DNA of 64,000 nucleotides from positions 10,004,164 to 10,068,163 of the forward strand of contig NC_080057.1 of NCBI RefSeq assembly GCF_026212465.1, read 5' to 3'. The notes under the pieces are model-generated. The model was given only the letters and a program-made list of their open reading frames with translations, was not told the origin of the DNA and did no database searches. This document shows positions 36,901 to 51,400 of this stretch, piece after piece (position 1 is the stretch's first letter; the number at the start of each line of letters is the position of its first letter). Both the position numbers and the translations under genes were made by a program. Source of the stretch: Amaranthus tricolor (Eukaryota; Streptophyta; Magnoliopsida; Caryophyllales; Amaranthaceae).

Positions 36901-39900
36901 CGACTATGATTTTCAATTCTAACCACTTCAACACAATAATATATACCAAATAGTCTTGTGTGCCAAGTTTCATTCAAAACAACCAAGTTTGAGCTACTTT
37001 ATGCGCAAAAAATGCCAAAAAGCGCTTAAAAACCCTTAAAATCGCAACTTAACACTTAATTTCTAGCATACGACTATGATTTTCTATTCTAACCACTTCA
37101 ACACAATAATACATACCAAATAGTGTTTTGTGCCAAGTTTCTTGGAAAACAAACCAAGTTTGTGAGCTACTTTATGCGCAAAAGTTCCAAAAGGACTTAA
37201 AAACACTTAAAATCGCAACTTTGTCTTAAATTTTAGCATACGCTATGATTTTCAATTCTAACCACTTCAGCACAATAATATATACCAAATAGTGTTGTGT
37301 GCCAAGTTTCGTTCAAAACAAACCAAGTTTGTGAGTTACTTTATGCGTAAAAGTGCCAAAAACTCTTAAAAACGCATAAAATCGCAACTTAACATGTAAT
37401 TTCTAGCATATGACTATGATTTTCAATTCTAACCACTTCAACACAATAATATATACCAAATAGTGTTGTGTGCCAAGTTTCGTGCAAAACAAACCAAGTA
37501 TGAGCTACTTTATGCGCAAAAAGTGCCAAAAGCGCTTAAAAACCCTTAAAAATTGCAACTTAACACGTAATTTCTAGCATACGACTATCATTTTCAATTT
37601 TAACCACTTCTACACAATAATATATACCAAATAGTGTTGTGTGCCAAGATTCGTACAAAACAAACCAAGTTTGAGCTACTTTTATGCGCAAAAGTGCCAA
37701 AAGCACTTAAAAAACCCTTAAAATCGCAACTTAACACGTAATTTCTAGCATACGACAATGATTTTCAATTCTAACCACTTCAACACAATAATATATACCA
37801 AATAGTATTGTATGCCATGTTTCGTGCAAAACAAACCAAGTTTAAGCTACTTTATGCGCAAAAGTGCCAAAAACGCTTAAAAACGCATAAATTAGCAACT
37901 TAACACCTAATTTCTAGCATACGACTATGATTTTCAATTCTAACCACTTCAACACAATAATATATACCAAATAGTGTTGTGTGCCAAGTTTCGTGCAAAA
38001 CAAACCAAGTTTGAGCTACTTTATGCGCAAAAGTGCCAAAAGCGCTTTAAAAACCCTTAAAATCGCAACTTAACACGTAATTTCTAGCATACCGACTATG
38101 ATTTTTAATTCTAATCACTTCCGCACAATAATATATACCAAATAGTGTTGTGTGCCAAGTTTAGTTCAAAACAAACCAAGTTTGTGAGCTACTTTATGCG
38201 TAAAAGTGCCAAAAACGTTTAAAAACGCATAAAATCGCAACTTAACATGTAATTTCTAGCATATGACTATGATTTTCAATACTAACCACTTCAACGCAAT
38301 AATATATACCAAATAGTGTTGTGTGCCAAGTTTCGTGCAAAACAAACCAAGTTTTAGCTACTTTATGCGCAAAAATGACAAAAGCGCTTAAAAACCCTTA
38401 AAATCGCAACTTAACACGTAATTTCTAGCATACTACTATGATTGTCAATTCGAACTACTTTAACACAATAATATATAGCAAATAGTGTTGTGTGCCAAAA
38501 TTCGTGCAAAACAAACCAAGTTTGTGCTACTTTATGCGCAAAAGTGCCAAAAAACACATAAAAACCCTTAAAATTGCAACTTAACACGTAATTTCTAGCA
38601 TACGAATATGATTTTCAATTCGAACCACTTCAACACAATAAAATATACCAAATAGTATTGTATGCCAAGTTTCGTTCAAAACAAACCAAGTTTGAGCTAC
38701 TTTATGCGCAAAAGTGCCAAAAACGCTTATAAACGCATAAAATAGCAACTTACACGTAATTTCTAGCATACGACTATGATTTTCATTTCTAACCACTTCA
38801 ACACAATAATATATACTAAATAGTATTGTGTGCCAAGTTTCGGTGCAAAACAAACCAAGTTTGAGCTACTTTATGCGCAAAAATGCCAAAAGCGCTTAAA
38901 AACCCGTAAAATCGCAACTTAACCACGTAATTTCTAGCATACGACTATGATTTTAAATTTTAACCACTTCAACACAAATAATATAAACCAAATAGTATTG
39001 TATGCCAATTTTCGTGCAAAACAAACTAAGTTTGAGCTACTTTATGCGCAAAAGTTCCAAAAGCGCTTAAAAACGCATAATATCGCAACTTAACACGTAA
39101 TTTCTAGTATACGACTATGATTTTCAATTTTAACCACTTAAACACAATAATATATACCAAATAGTATTGTATGCCAAGTTTCGTGCAAAACAAACCAAGT
39201 TTGAGCTACTTTATGCGCAAAAGTACCAAAAACGCTTAAAAACGCATAAAATCGCAACTTAACACGTAATATCTAGTATACGACCTATGATTTTAAATTT
39301 TAACCACTTCAACACAATAATATATACCAAATAGTATTATATGCCAAGTTTCGTGCAAAACAAACCAATTTTGAGCTACTTTATGCGCAAAAGTGCCCAA
39401 AAACGCTTAAAAAACGCATAAAATAGCAACTTAACACGTAATTTCTAGCATATGACTATGATTTTCAATTCTAACCACTTGAACACAATAATATATACCA
39501 AATAGTGTTGTGTGCCAAGTTTCGTGCAAAACAAACCAAGTTTTAGTTAATTTATGCGCAAAAGTACCAAAAGCGCTTAAAAACTCTTAAAATCGCAACT
39601 TAACACGTAATTTCTAGCATACGACTATGATTTTCAATTCTAACCACTTCAACACAATAATATATACCAAATAGTGTTGTGTGCCAAGTTTCGTGCAAAA
39701 CAAACCAAGTTTGAGCTACTTTATGCGCAAAAATGCCAAAAGCGCTTAAAAACCCTTAAAATCGCAACTTAACACGTAATTTTCTAGCATACGACTATGA
39801 TTTTCAATTCTAACCACTTCAACACAATATACATACCAAATAGTGTTTTGTGCCAAGTTTCATGGAAAACAAACCAAGATTGTTAGCAACTTTATGCGCA

Positions 39901-40430
39901 AAAGTTCCAAAAGCACTTAAAAACCCTTAAAATCGCAACTTAACACGTAAATTTTAGCATACGACTACGATTTTCAATTCTAAACCACTTCAACACAATA
40001 ATATATATCAAATAGTGTTGTGTGCCAAGTTTCGTGCAAAACAAACCAAGTTTGTGAGCTACTTTATGCGCAAAAGTTACAAAAGCACTTAAAAAAACCG
40101 TTAAAATCGCAACTTAACACGTAAATTTTAGCATACGACTATGATTTTCAATTCTAACCACTTCAGCACAATAATATACACCAAATAGTGTTGTGTGCCA
40201 AGTTTCGTTCAAAACAAACCAAGTATGTGAGCTACTTTATGCGTAAAAGTGCCAAAAACTCTTAAAAACGCATAAAATCGCAATTTAACATGTAATTTCT
40301 AGCATATGACTATGATTTTAAATTCTAACCACTTCAACACAATAATATATACCAAATAGTGTTGTGTGCGAAGTTTCATGGAAAACAAACCAAGTTTGAG
40401 CTACTTTATGCGCAAAAGTGCCAAAAGCGC
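33950..40430 (-). repeat. Heterogeneous satellite stretch in block 3
   Basis: About 38 monomers of mixed subtypes with no single clear higher-order period. Partial long-range matches exist: the region near 35700-36250 resembles 32120-32620 without the deletion, and 36850-37560 resembles 34100-34990. One monomer near 34170-34210 is unusually degraded, reading AATAAATAGAGTAGTGTGC where the TATATA core is expected. Single-base indels in homopolymers are common. No gene or foreign element is seen. Confidence 0.75.
36619..36670 (-). repeat. 52-bp internal duplication in a monomer, copy 3
   Basis: GTGCCAA begins at 36619 and 36671 with the same join as the copies at 30961 and 32673. This copy lies outside the 1.71-kb tandem pair, so the 221-bp monomer has spread by a separate, longer-range duplication. 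Confidence 0.86.
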
Positions 40431-43400
40431 TTAAAAAACCCTTAAAATTGCAATTTTAAACACGTAATTTCTAGCATACGACTATGATTTTCAATTCTAA
40501 CCACTTCTACACAATAAATATATACCAAATAGTGTTGTGTGCCAAGATTCGTGCAAAACAAACAAAGTTTGAACTACTTTATGCGCAAAAGTGCCAAAGT
40601 ACTTAAAAACCCTTAAAATCGCAACTTAACACGTAATTTCTAGCATACGACTATGATTTTCAATTCTAACCACTTCAACACAATAATACATATCAAATAG
40701 TGTTGTGTGCCAAGTTTCGTGCAAAACAAACCAAGTTTGAGCTACTTTATGCGCAAAAATGCCAAAAGAGTTTAATAACCCTTAAAATCGCAACTTAACA
40801 CGTAATTTTCTAGCAGAAGACTATGATTTTCAATTCGAACTACTTCAACACAATAATATGAAGCAAATAGTGTTGTGTGCCAAGATTCGTGCAAAACAAA
40901 CCAAGTTTGACCTACTTTATGCGCAAAAGTGCCAAAAATACTTAAAAACGCATAAAATAGCAACTTAACACGTAATTTCTAGTATACGACTATGATTTTC
41001 AATTTTAATCACTTCAACACAATAATATATACCAAATAGTATTATATGCCAAGTTTCGTGCAAAACCAAACCAAGTTTGAGCTACTTTATGCGCAAAAGT
41101 GCCAAAAGCGCTTAAAAACCCTTAAAATCGTAACTTAACATGTAATTTCTAGCATACGACTATGATTTTCAATTCTAACCACTTCAACACAATAATATAT
41201 ACCAAATAGTGTTTGTGTGCCAAGTTTCGTGCAAAACAAACCAAGTTTGAGCTACTTTATGCGCAAAAATGCCAAAAAGCGCTTAAAAACCCTTAAACAT
41301 CGCAACTTAACACGTTATTTCTAGCATACGACTATGATTTTTCAATTCTAACCACTTCAATACAATAATACATACCAAATAGTGTTTTGTGCCAAGTTTC
41401 ATGGAAAACAAACCAAGTTTGTTAGCTACTTTATGCGCAAAAGTTCCAAAAGCACTTAATAACCCTTAAATGGCAACTTAACACGTAAATTTTAGCATAC
41501 GACTATGATTTTCAATTCTAACCACTTCAACACAATATATATATCAAATAGTATTGTGTGCCAAGTTTCGTGCAAAACAATCCAAGTTTGCGAGCTATTT
41601 TATGCGCAAAAGTTCCAAAAGCACTTAAAAACCCTTAAAATCGCAACTTAACACGTAAATTTTAGCATACGACTAATGATTTTCAATACTAACCACTTCA
41701 GCACAATAATATATACCAAATAGTGTTTGTGTGCCAAGTTTCGTTCAAAACAAACCAAGTTTGTGAGCTACTTTATGCGTAAAAGTGCCAAAAACTCTTA
41801 AAAACGCATAAAATCGCAACTTAACATGTAATTTCTAGCATATGACTATGATTTTCAATTCTAACCACTTCAACACAATAATATATACCAAATAGTGGTT
41901 GTGTGCCCAAGTTTCGTGCAAAACAAACCAAGTTTGAGCTACTTTATGCGCAAAAAGTGCCAAAAACGCTTAAAAACGCATAAAATAGCAACTTAACACC
42001 TAATTTCTAGCATACGACTATGATTTTCAATTCTAACCACTTCAACACAATAATATATACCAAATAGTGTTGTGTGCCAAGTTTCGTGCAAAACAAACCA
42101 AGTTTGAGCTACTTTATGCGCAAAAGTGCCAAAAGCGCTTAAAAACCCTTAAAATTGCAATTTAACACGTAATTTCTAGCATACGACTATGATTTTCAAT
42201 TCTAACCACTTCTACACAATATATATTATAACCAAATAGTGTTGTGTGCCAAGATTCGTGCAAAACAAACAAAGTTTGAACTACTTTATGCGCAAAAGTG
42301 CCAAAAGTACTTAAAAACCCTTAAAATCGCAACTTAACACGTAATTTCTAGCATACGACTATGATTTTCAATTCTAACCACTTCAACACAATAATACATA
42401 TCAAATAGTGTTGTGTGCCAAGTTTCGTGCAAAACAAACCAAGTTTTGAGCTACTTTATGCGCAAAAATGCCAAAAGAGTTTAAAAACCCTTTAAAATCG
42501 CAACTTAACACGTAATTTCTAGCAGAAGACTATGATTTTCAATTCGAACTACTTCAACACAATAATATGAAGCAAATAGTGTTGTGTGCCAAGATTCGTG
42601 CAAAACAAACCAAGTTTGACCTACTTTATGCGCAAAAGTGCCAAAAATACTTAAAAACGCATAAAATAGCAACTTAACACGTAATTTCTAGTATACGACT
42701 ATGATTTTCAATTTTAATCACTTCAACACAATAATATATACCAAATAGTATTATATGCCAAGTTTCGTGCAAAACAAACCAAGTTTGAGCTACTTTATGC
42801 GCAAAAGTGGCCAAAAGCGCTTAAAAAACCCTTAAAATCGTAACTTAACATGTAATTCTAGCATACGACTATGATTTTCAATTCTAACCACTTCAACACA
42901 ATAATATATACCAAATAGTGTTGTGTGCCAAGTTTCGTGCAAAACAAACCAAGTTTGAGCTACTTTATGCGCAAAAATGCCAAAAGCGCTTAAAACCCTT
43001 AAAATCGCAACTTAACACGTTATTTCTAGCATACGACTATGATTTTCAATTCTAACCACTTCAATACAATAATACATACCAAATAGTGTTTTGTGCCAAG
43101 TTTCATGGAAAACAAACCAAGTTTGTTAGCTACTTTATGCGCAAAAGTTCCAAAAGCACTTAATAACCCTTAAAATGGCAACTTAACACGTAAATTTTAG
43201 CATACGACTATGATTTTCAATTCTAACCACTTCAACACAATAATATATATCAAATAGTATTGTGTGCCAAGTTTCGTGCAAAACAATCCAAGTTTGCGAG
43301 CTATTTTATGCGCAAAAGTTCCAAAAGCACTTAAAAACCCTTAAAATCGCAACTTAACACGTAAATTTTAGCATACGACTATGATTTTCAATACTAACCA

Positions 43401-43840
43401 CTTCAGCACAATAATATATACCAAATAGTGTTGTGTGCCAAGTTTCGTTCAAAACAAACCAAGTTTGTGAGCTACTTTATGCGTAAAAGTGCCAAAAACT
43501 CTTAAAAACGCATAAAATCGCAACTTAACATGTAATTTCTAGCATATGACTATGATTTTCAATTCTAACCACTTCAACACAATAATATATACCAAATAGT
43601 GTTGTGTGCCAAGTTTCGTGCAAAACAAACCAAGTTTGAGCTACTTTATGCGCAAAAGTGCCAAAAACGCTTAAAAACGCATAAAATAGCAACTTAACAC
43701 CTAATTTCTAGCATACGACTATGATTTTCAATTCTAACCACTTCAACACAATAATATATACCAAATAGTGTTGTGTGCCAAGTTTCGTGCAAAACAAACC
43801 AAGTTTGAGCTACTTTATGCGCAAAAATGCCAAAAGCGCT
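40430..43840 (-). repeat. 1.705-kb, 10-monomer segment duplicated in tandem
   Basis: Markers recur about 1705 bp apart. CCACTTCTACACAAT is at 40501 and 42206; CGTTATTTCTAGC is near 41313 and 43018; a variant with CAGAAGACTATG is near 40813 and 42523; a variant with ATATGAAGCAAATAG is near 40856 and 42566. The spacing equals ten monomers. The two copies differ mainly by single-base indels in homopolymer runs. Outer limits are approximate. Confidence 0.85.
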
Positions 43841-46160
43841 TAAAAACCCTTAAAATCCCAACTTAACACGTAATTTCTAGCATACGACTATGATTTTCAA
43901 TTTGAACTACTTCAACACAATAATATATTCCAAATAGTGTTGCGTGCTAAGATGCGTGCAAAACAAACCAAGTTTAAGCTACTTTATGCGCAAAAGTGCC
44001 AAAAACACTTAAAAACCCTTAAAATTGCAACTTAACACGTAATTTCTAGCATACGACTATGATTTTCAATTCTAACCACTTCAACATAATAATATATACC
44101 AAATAGTATTTTATGCCAAGTTTCGTTCAAAACAAACGAAGTTTGAGCTACTTTATGCGCAAAAGTGCCAAAAACGCTTATAAAATAAAATAGCAACTTA
44201 ACACGTAATTTCTCACATATGACTATGATTTTTAATTCTAACCACTTCATCACAACAAATTATACCAAATAGTGTTGTTTGCCATTTTCGTGCAAAACAA
44301 ACCAAGTTTGAGTTAATTTATGCGCAAAAGTGCCAAAAACGCTTTAAAAACCCTTAAAATCGCAATTTAACACGTAATTTCTAGCATACGACTATGATTT
44401 TCAATTCTAACCAATTCAACACAATAATATATACCAAATAGTGTTGTGTGCCAAGTTTCGTGCAAAACAAACCAAGTTTGAGCTACTTTATGCGCAAAAA
44501 TGCCAAAAGCGCTTAGAAACCCTTAAAATCGCAACTTAACACGTAAATTTTAGCATACGACTATGATTTTCAATTCTAACCACTTCAACACAATAATATA
44601 TACCAAATAGTGTTGTGTGCCACGTTTCGTGCAAAACAAACCAAGTTTGTGAGCAACTTTATGCGCAAAAGTGCCAAAAGCGCTTTAAAACCCTTAAAAT
44701 CGCAACTTAACACGTAATTTCTAGCATACGACTATGATTTTCAATTCTAATAACTTCAACACAATAATATATACCAAATAGTGTTGTGTGCCAAGTTTCG
44801 TGCAAAACAAACCAAATTTGAGAGCTACTTTATTAGCAAAAGTGCCAAAAGCGCTTAAAAACGCATAAAATCGCAACTTAACATGTAATTTCCAGCATAT
44901 GACTATGATTTTCAATTCTAACCACTTCAACACAATAATATATACCAAATAGTGTTGTGTGCCAAGATTCGTGCAAAACAAACCAAGTTTGAGCAACTTT
45001 ATGCGCAAAAGTGCCAAAAGCACTTTAAAACCCTTAAAATCGCAACTTAACACGTAATTTCTAGCATACGACTATGATTTTCAATTCTAACCACTTCAAC
45101 ACAATATTATATACCAAATAGTGTTGTGTGCCAAGTTTCGTGCAAATTAAACCAAGTTTGAGCTACTATATGCGCAAAAATGCCAAAAAGCGCTTAAAAA
45201 CCCTTAAAACCCCAACTTAACACTTAATTTCTAGCATACGACTATGATTTTCAATTCAAACTACTTTAACACAATAATATATAGCAAATAGTGTTGTGTG
45301 CTAAGTTTCGTCCAAAACAAACCAAGTTTAAGCTACTTTATGCGCAAATGTGCCAAAAACACTTAAAAACCCTTAAAATCGCAACTTAACACGTAATTTC
45401 TAGCGTACGACTATGATTTTCAATTCTAACCACTTCAACACAATAATATATACCAAATAGTATTGTATGCCAAGTTTCGTTCAAAACAAACCAAGTTTGA
45501 GCTACTTTATGCGCAAAAGTGCAAAAACGCTTAAAAAACGCATAAAATAGCAACTTAACACCTAATTTCTAGCATACGACTATGATTTTCAATTCTAACC
45601 ACTTCAACACAATAATATATACCAAATAGTGGTTGTGTGCCAAGTTTCGTGCAAAACAAACCAAGTTTGAGCTACTTCATGCGCAAAAATGCCAAAAGCG
45701 CTTAAAAAACCCTTAAAATAGAAACTTAACACGTAATTTCTAGCATACGACTATGATTTTCAATTCTAACCACTTCAACACAATAATATATACCAAATAG
45801 TATTTTATGCCAAGTTTCGTTCAAAACAAACGAAGTTTGAGGCTACTTTATTGCGCAAAAGTGCCAAAAAACGCTTATAAAACGAATAAAATAGCAACTT
45901 AACCACGTAATTTTCTAACATATGACTATGATTTTTAATTCTAACCACTTCAACACACAACAAATTATACCAAATAGTGTTGTTTGCCAAGTTTCGTGCA
46001 AAACAAACCAAGTTTGAGTTAATTTATGCGCAAAAGTGCCAAAAACGCTTTAAAAACCCTTAAAATCGCAACTTAACACGTAATTTCTAGCATACGACTA
46101 TGATTTTCAATTCTAACCAATTCAACACAATAATATATACCAAATAGTGTTGTGTGCCAT
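42780..46160 (-). repeat. 3.4-kb satellite duplication, left copy
   Basis: This segment matches 48412-51790 at a constant offset of 5633-5634 bp, about 33 monomers. Shared markers include CGTTATTTCTAGC at 43018 and 48651, the shortened CTTATAAAATAAAATAG variant near 44176 and 49809, and the TACTATATGCGC variant near 45165 and 50798. The left copy carries extra single-base indels absent from the right copy, most densely at 45600-46010. The match ends near 46160. Confidence 0.85.
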
Positions 46161-48412
46161 GTTTCGTGCAAAACAAACCAAATTTGAGAGCTACTTTATT
46201 AGCTAAAGTGCCAAAGCGCTTAAAAACGCATAAAATCGCAACTTAACATGTAATTTCCAGCATATGACTATGATTTTCAATTCTAACCACCTTTAACACA
46301 ATAATATATACCAAATAGTGTTGTGTGCCAAGATTCGTGCAAAACAAACCAAGTTTGAGCAACTTTATGCGCAAAAGTGCTAAAAGCACTTTAAAACCCC
46401 TTAAAATCGCAACTTAACACGTAATTTCTAGCATACGACTATGATTTTCAATTCTAACCACTTCAACACAATAATATATACCAAATAGTGTTGTGTGCCA
46501 AGTTTCGTGCAAAAACAAACCAAGTTTGAGCTACTTTATGCGCAAAAAATGCCAAAAGCGCTTAAAAAACCCTTAAAATAGCAACTTAACACGTAATTTC
46601 TAGCATACGACTATGATTTTTCAATTCTAACCACTTCAACACAATAATATATACCAAATAGTATTGTATGCCAAGTTTCGTTCAAACAAACGAAGTTTGA
46701 GCTACTTTATGCGCAAAAGTGCCAAAAACGCTTAGAAACGAATAAAATAGCAACTTAACACGTAATTTCTAACATATGACTATGATTTTTAATTCTAAAC
46801 CACTTCAACACAACAAATTATACCAAATAGTGTTGTTTGCCAAGTTTCGTGCAAAACAAACCAAGTTTGAGTTAATTTATGCGCAAAAGTGCAAAAAACG
46901 CTTTAAAACCCTTAAAATCGCAACTTAACACGTAATTTCTAGCATACGACTATGATTTTCAATTCTAACCAATTCAACACAATAATATATACCAAATAGT
47001 GTTGTGTGCCAAGTTTCGTGCAAAACAAACCAAGTTTGAGCTACTTTATGCGATAAAATGCCAAAAGCGCTTAAAAACCCTTAAAATCGCAACTTAACAC
47101 GTAATTTCTAGCATACGAATATGATTTTTCAATTCTAACCCACTTCAACACAATAATACATACCAAATAGTGTTGTGTGCCAAGTTTCGTGGAAAACAAA
47201 CAAAGTTTGTTAGCTACTTTATGCGCAAAAGTTCCAAAAGCACTTAAACACCCTTAAAATCGCAACTTAACACGTAAATTTTAGCATACGACTATGATTT
47301 TCAATTCTAACCACTTCAACAGAATAATATATACCAAATAGTGTTGTGTGCCACGTTTCGTGCAAAACAAACCAAGTTTGTGAGCTGCTTTATGCGCAAA
47401 AGTGCCAAAAGCGCTAAAAAAACCCTTAAAATCGCAACTTAACACGTAATTTCTAGCATACGACTATGATTTTCAATTCTAATAACTTCAACACAATAAT
47501 ATATACCAAATAGTGTTGTGTGCCAAGTTTCGTGCAAAACAAACCAAATTTGAGAGCTACTTTATTAGCAAAAGTGCTACTTTATTAGCAAAAGTGCCAA
47601 AAGCGCTTAAAAACGCATAAAATCGCAACTTAACATGTAATTTCCAGCATATGACTATGATTTTCAATTCTAACCACTTCAACACAATAATATATACCAA
47701 ATAGTGTTGTGTGCCAAGATTCGTGCAAAACAAACCAAGTTTGAGCAACTTTATGCGCAAAAGTGCCAAAAGCACTTTAAAACCCTTAAAATCGCAACTT
47801 AACACGTAATTTCTAGCATACGACTATGATTTTCAATTCTAACCACTTCAACACAATAATATATACCAAATAGTGTTGTGTGCCAAGTTTCGTGCAAAAT
47901 AAACCAAGTTTGAGCTACTTTATGCGCAAAAATGCCAAAAGCGCTTAAAAACCCTTAAAATCCCAACTTAACACTTAATTTCTAGCATACGACTATGATT
48001 TTCAATTCAAACTACTTTAACACAATAATATATAGCAAATAGTATTATGTGCTAAGATTCGTCCAAAACAAACCAAGTTTATGCTACTTTATGCGCAAAT
48101 GTGCCAAAAACACTTAAAAACCCTTAAAATCGCAACTTAACACGTAATTTCTAGCGTACGACTATGATTTTCAATTCTAACCACTTCAACACAATAATAT
48201 ATACCAAATAGTATTGTATGCCAAGTTTCGTTCAAAACAAACCAAGTTTGAGCTACTTTATGCGCAAAAGTGCCAAAAACGCTTAAAAACGCATAAAATA
48301 GCAACTTAACACCTAATTTCTAGCATACGACTATGATTTTCAATTCTAACCACTTCAACACAATAATATATACCAAATAGTGTTGTGTGCCAAGTTTCGT
48401 GCAAAACAAACC
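46160..48412 (-). repeat. Satellite segment between the 3.4-kb duplicates
   Basis: About 13 monomers. This stretch shares its subtypes with the 8- and 11-monomer units further right, including GCGATAAAATGCC near 47050, CTAATAACTTC near 47480 and TTTATTAGCAAAAGTG near 47563. At 47563-47600 the sequence TGCTACTTTATTAGCAAAAG partly repeats in tandem with an offset of about 19 bp, a small local slippage. Confidence 0.75.
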
Positions 48413-51400
48413 AAGTTTGAGCTACTTTATGCGCAAAAGTGCCAAAAGCGCTTAAAAACCCTTAAAATCGTAACTTAACATGTAATTTCTAGCATACGAC
48501 TATGATTTTCAATTCTAACCACTTCAACACAATAATATATACCAAATAGTGTTGTGTGCCAAGTTTCGTGCAAAACAAACCAAGTTTGAGTTACTTTATG
48601 CGCAAAAATGCCAAAAGCGCTTAAAAACCCTTAAAATCGCAACTTAACACGTTATTTCTAGCATACGACTATGATTTTCAATTCTAACCACTTCAATACA
48701 ATAATACATACCAAATAGTGTTTTGTGCCAAGTTTCATGGAAAACAAACCAAGTTTGTTAGCTACTTTATGCGCAAAAGTTCCAAAAGCACTTAATAACC
48801 CTTAAAATGGCAACTTAACACGTAAATTTTAGCATACGACTATGATTTTCAATTCTAACCACTTCAACACAATAATATATATCAAATAGTATTGTGTGCC
48901 AAGTTTCGTGCAAAACAATCCAAGTTTGCGAGCTATTTTATGCGCAAAAGTTCCAAAAGCACTTAAAAACCCTTAAAATCGCAACTTAACACGTAAATTT
49001 TAGCATACGACTATGATTTTCAATACTAACCACTTCAGCACAATAATATATACCAAATAGTGTTGTGTGCCAAGTTTCGTTCAAAACAAACCAAGTTTGT
49101 GAGCTACTTTATGCGTAAAAGTGCCAAAAACTCTTAAAAACGCATAAAATCGCAACTTAACATGTAATTTCTAGCATATGACTATGATTTTCAATTCTAA
49201 CCACTTCAACACAATAATATATACCAAATAGTGTTGTGTGCCAAGTTTCGTGCAAAACAAACCAAGTTTGAGCTACTTTATGCGCAAAAGTGCCAAAAAA
49301 CGCTTAAAAACGCATAAAATAGCAACTTAACACCTAATTTCTAGCATACGACTATGATTTTCAATTCTAACCACTTCAACACAATAATATATACCAAATA
49401 GTGTTGTGTGCCAAGTTTCGTGCAAAACAAACCAAGTTTGAGCTACTTTATGCGCAAAAATGCCAAAAGCGCTTAAAAACCCTTAAAATCCCAACTTAAC
49501 ACGTAATTTCTAGCATACGACTATGATTTTCAATTTGAACTACTTCAACACAATAATATATTCCAAATAGTGTTGCGTGCTAAGATGCGTGCAAAACAAA
49601 CCAAGTTTAAGCTACTTTATGCGCAAAAGTGCCAAAAACACTTAAAAACCCTTAAAATTGCAACTTAACACGTAATTTCTAGCATACGACTATGATTTTC
49701 AATTCTAACCACTTCAACATAATAATATATACCAAATAGTATTTTATGCCAAGTTTCGTTCAAAACAAACGAAGTTTGAGCTACTTTATGCGCAAAAGTG
49801 CCAAAAACGCTTATAAAATAAAATAGCAACTTAACACGTAATTTCTCACATATGACTATGATTTTTAATTCTAACCACTTCATCACAACAAATTATACCA
49901 AATAGTGTTGTTTGCCATTTTCGTGCAAAACAAACCAAGTTTGAGTTAATTTATGCGCAAAAGTGCCAAAAACGCTTTAAAACCCTTAAAATCGCAACTT
50001 AACACGTAATTTCTAGCATACGACTATGATTTTCAATTCTAACCAATTCAACACAATAATATATACCAAATAGTGTTGTGTGCCATGTTTCGTGCAAAAC
50101 AAACCAAGTTTGAGCTACTTTATGCGCAAAAATGCCAAAAGCGCTTAAAAAACCCTTAAAATCGCAACTTAACACGTAAATTTTAGCATACGACTATGAT
50201 TTTCAATTCTAACCACTTCAACACAATAATATATACCAAATAGTGTTGTGTGCCACGTTTCGTGCAAAACAAACCAAGTTTGTGAGCAACTTTATGCGCA
50301 AAAGTGCCAAAAGCGCTTTTAAAACCCTTAAAATCGCAACTTAACACGTAATTTCTAGCATACGACTATGATTTTCAATTCTAATAACTTCAACACAATA
50401 ATATATACCAAATAGTGTTGTGTGCCAAGTTTCGTGCAAAACAAACCAAATTTGAGAGCTACTTTATTAGCAAAAGTGCCAAAAGCGCTTAAAAACGCAT
50501 AAAATCGCAACTTAACATGTAATTTCCAGCATATGACTATGATTTTCAATTCTAACCACTTCAACACAATAATATATACCAAATAGTGTTGTGTGCCAAG
50601 ATTCGTGCAAAACAAACCAAGTTTGAGCAACTTTATGCGCAAAAGTGCCAAAAGCACTTTAAAACCCTTAAAATCGCAACTTAACACGTAATTTCTAGCA
50701 TACGACTATGATTTTCAATTCTAACCACTTCAACACAATATTATATACCAAATAGTGTTGTGTGCCAAGTTTCGTGCAAAATAAACCAAGTTTGAGCTAC
50801 TATATGCGCAAAAATGCCAAAAGCGCTTAAAAACCCTTAAAACCCCAACTTAACACTTAATTTCTAGCATACGACTATGATTTTCAATTCAAACTACTTT
50901 AACACAATAATATATAGCAAATAGTGTTGTGTGCTAAGTTTCGTCCAAAACAAACCAAGTTTAAGCTACTTTATGCGCAAATGTGCCAAAAACACTTAAA
51001 AACCCTTAAAATCGCAACTTAACACGTAATTTCTAGCGTACGACTATGATTTTCAATTCTAACCACTTCAACACAATAATATATACCAAATAGTATTGTA
51101 TGCCAAGTTTCGTTCAAAACAAACCAAGTTTGAGCTACTTTATGCGCAAAAGTGCCAAAAACGCTTAAAAACGCATAAAATAGCAACTTAACACCTAATT
51201 TCTAGCATACGACTATGATTTTCAATTCTAACCACTTCAACACAATAATATATACCAAATAGTGTTGTGTGCCAAGTTTCGTGCAAAACAAACCAAGTTT
51301 GAGCTACTTCATGCGCAAAAATGCCAAAAGCGCTTAAAAACCCTTAAAATAGAAACTTAACACGTAATTTCTAGCATACGACTATGATTTTCAATTCTAA

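Noticed and set aside
44721..45053. A 110-residue minus-strand reading frame repeated at 50355, 53233, 54592, 57816 and 59170
   Set aside because: It crosses two monomers in different frames and gives the same satellite-derived strings (for example HYLVYIIVLK) twice. Its conservation follows from the HOR copies being nearly identical at the DNA level and gives no evidence of coding selection.
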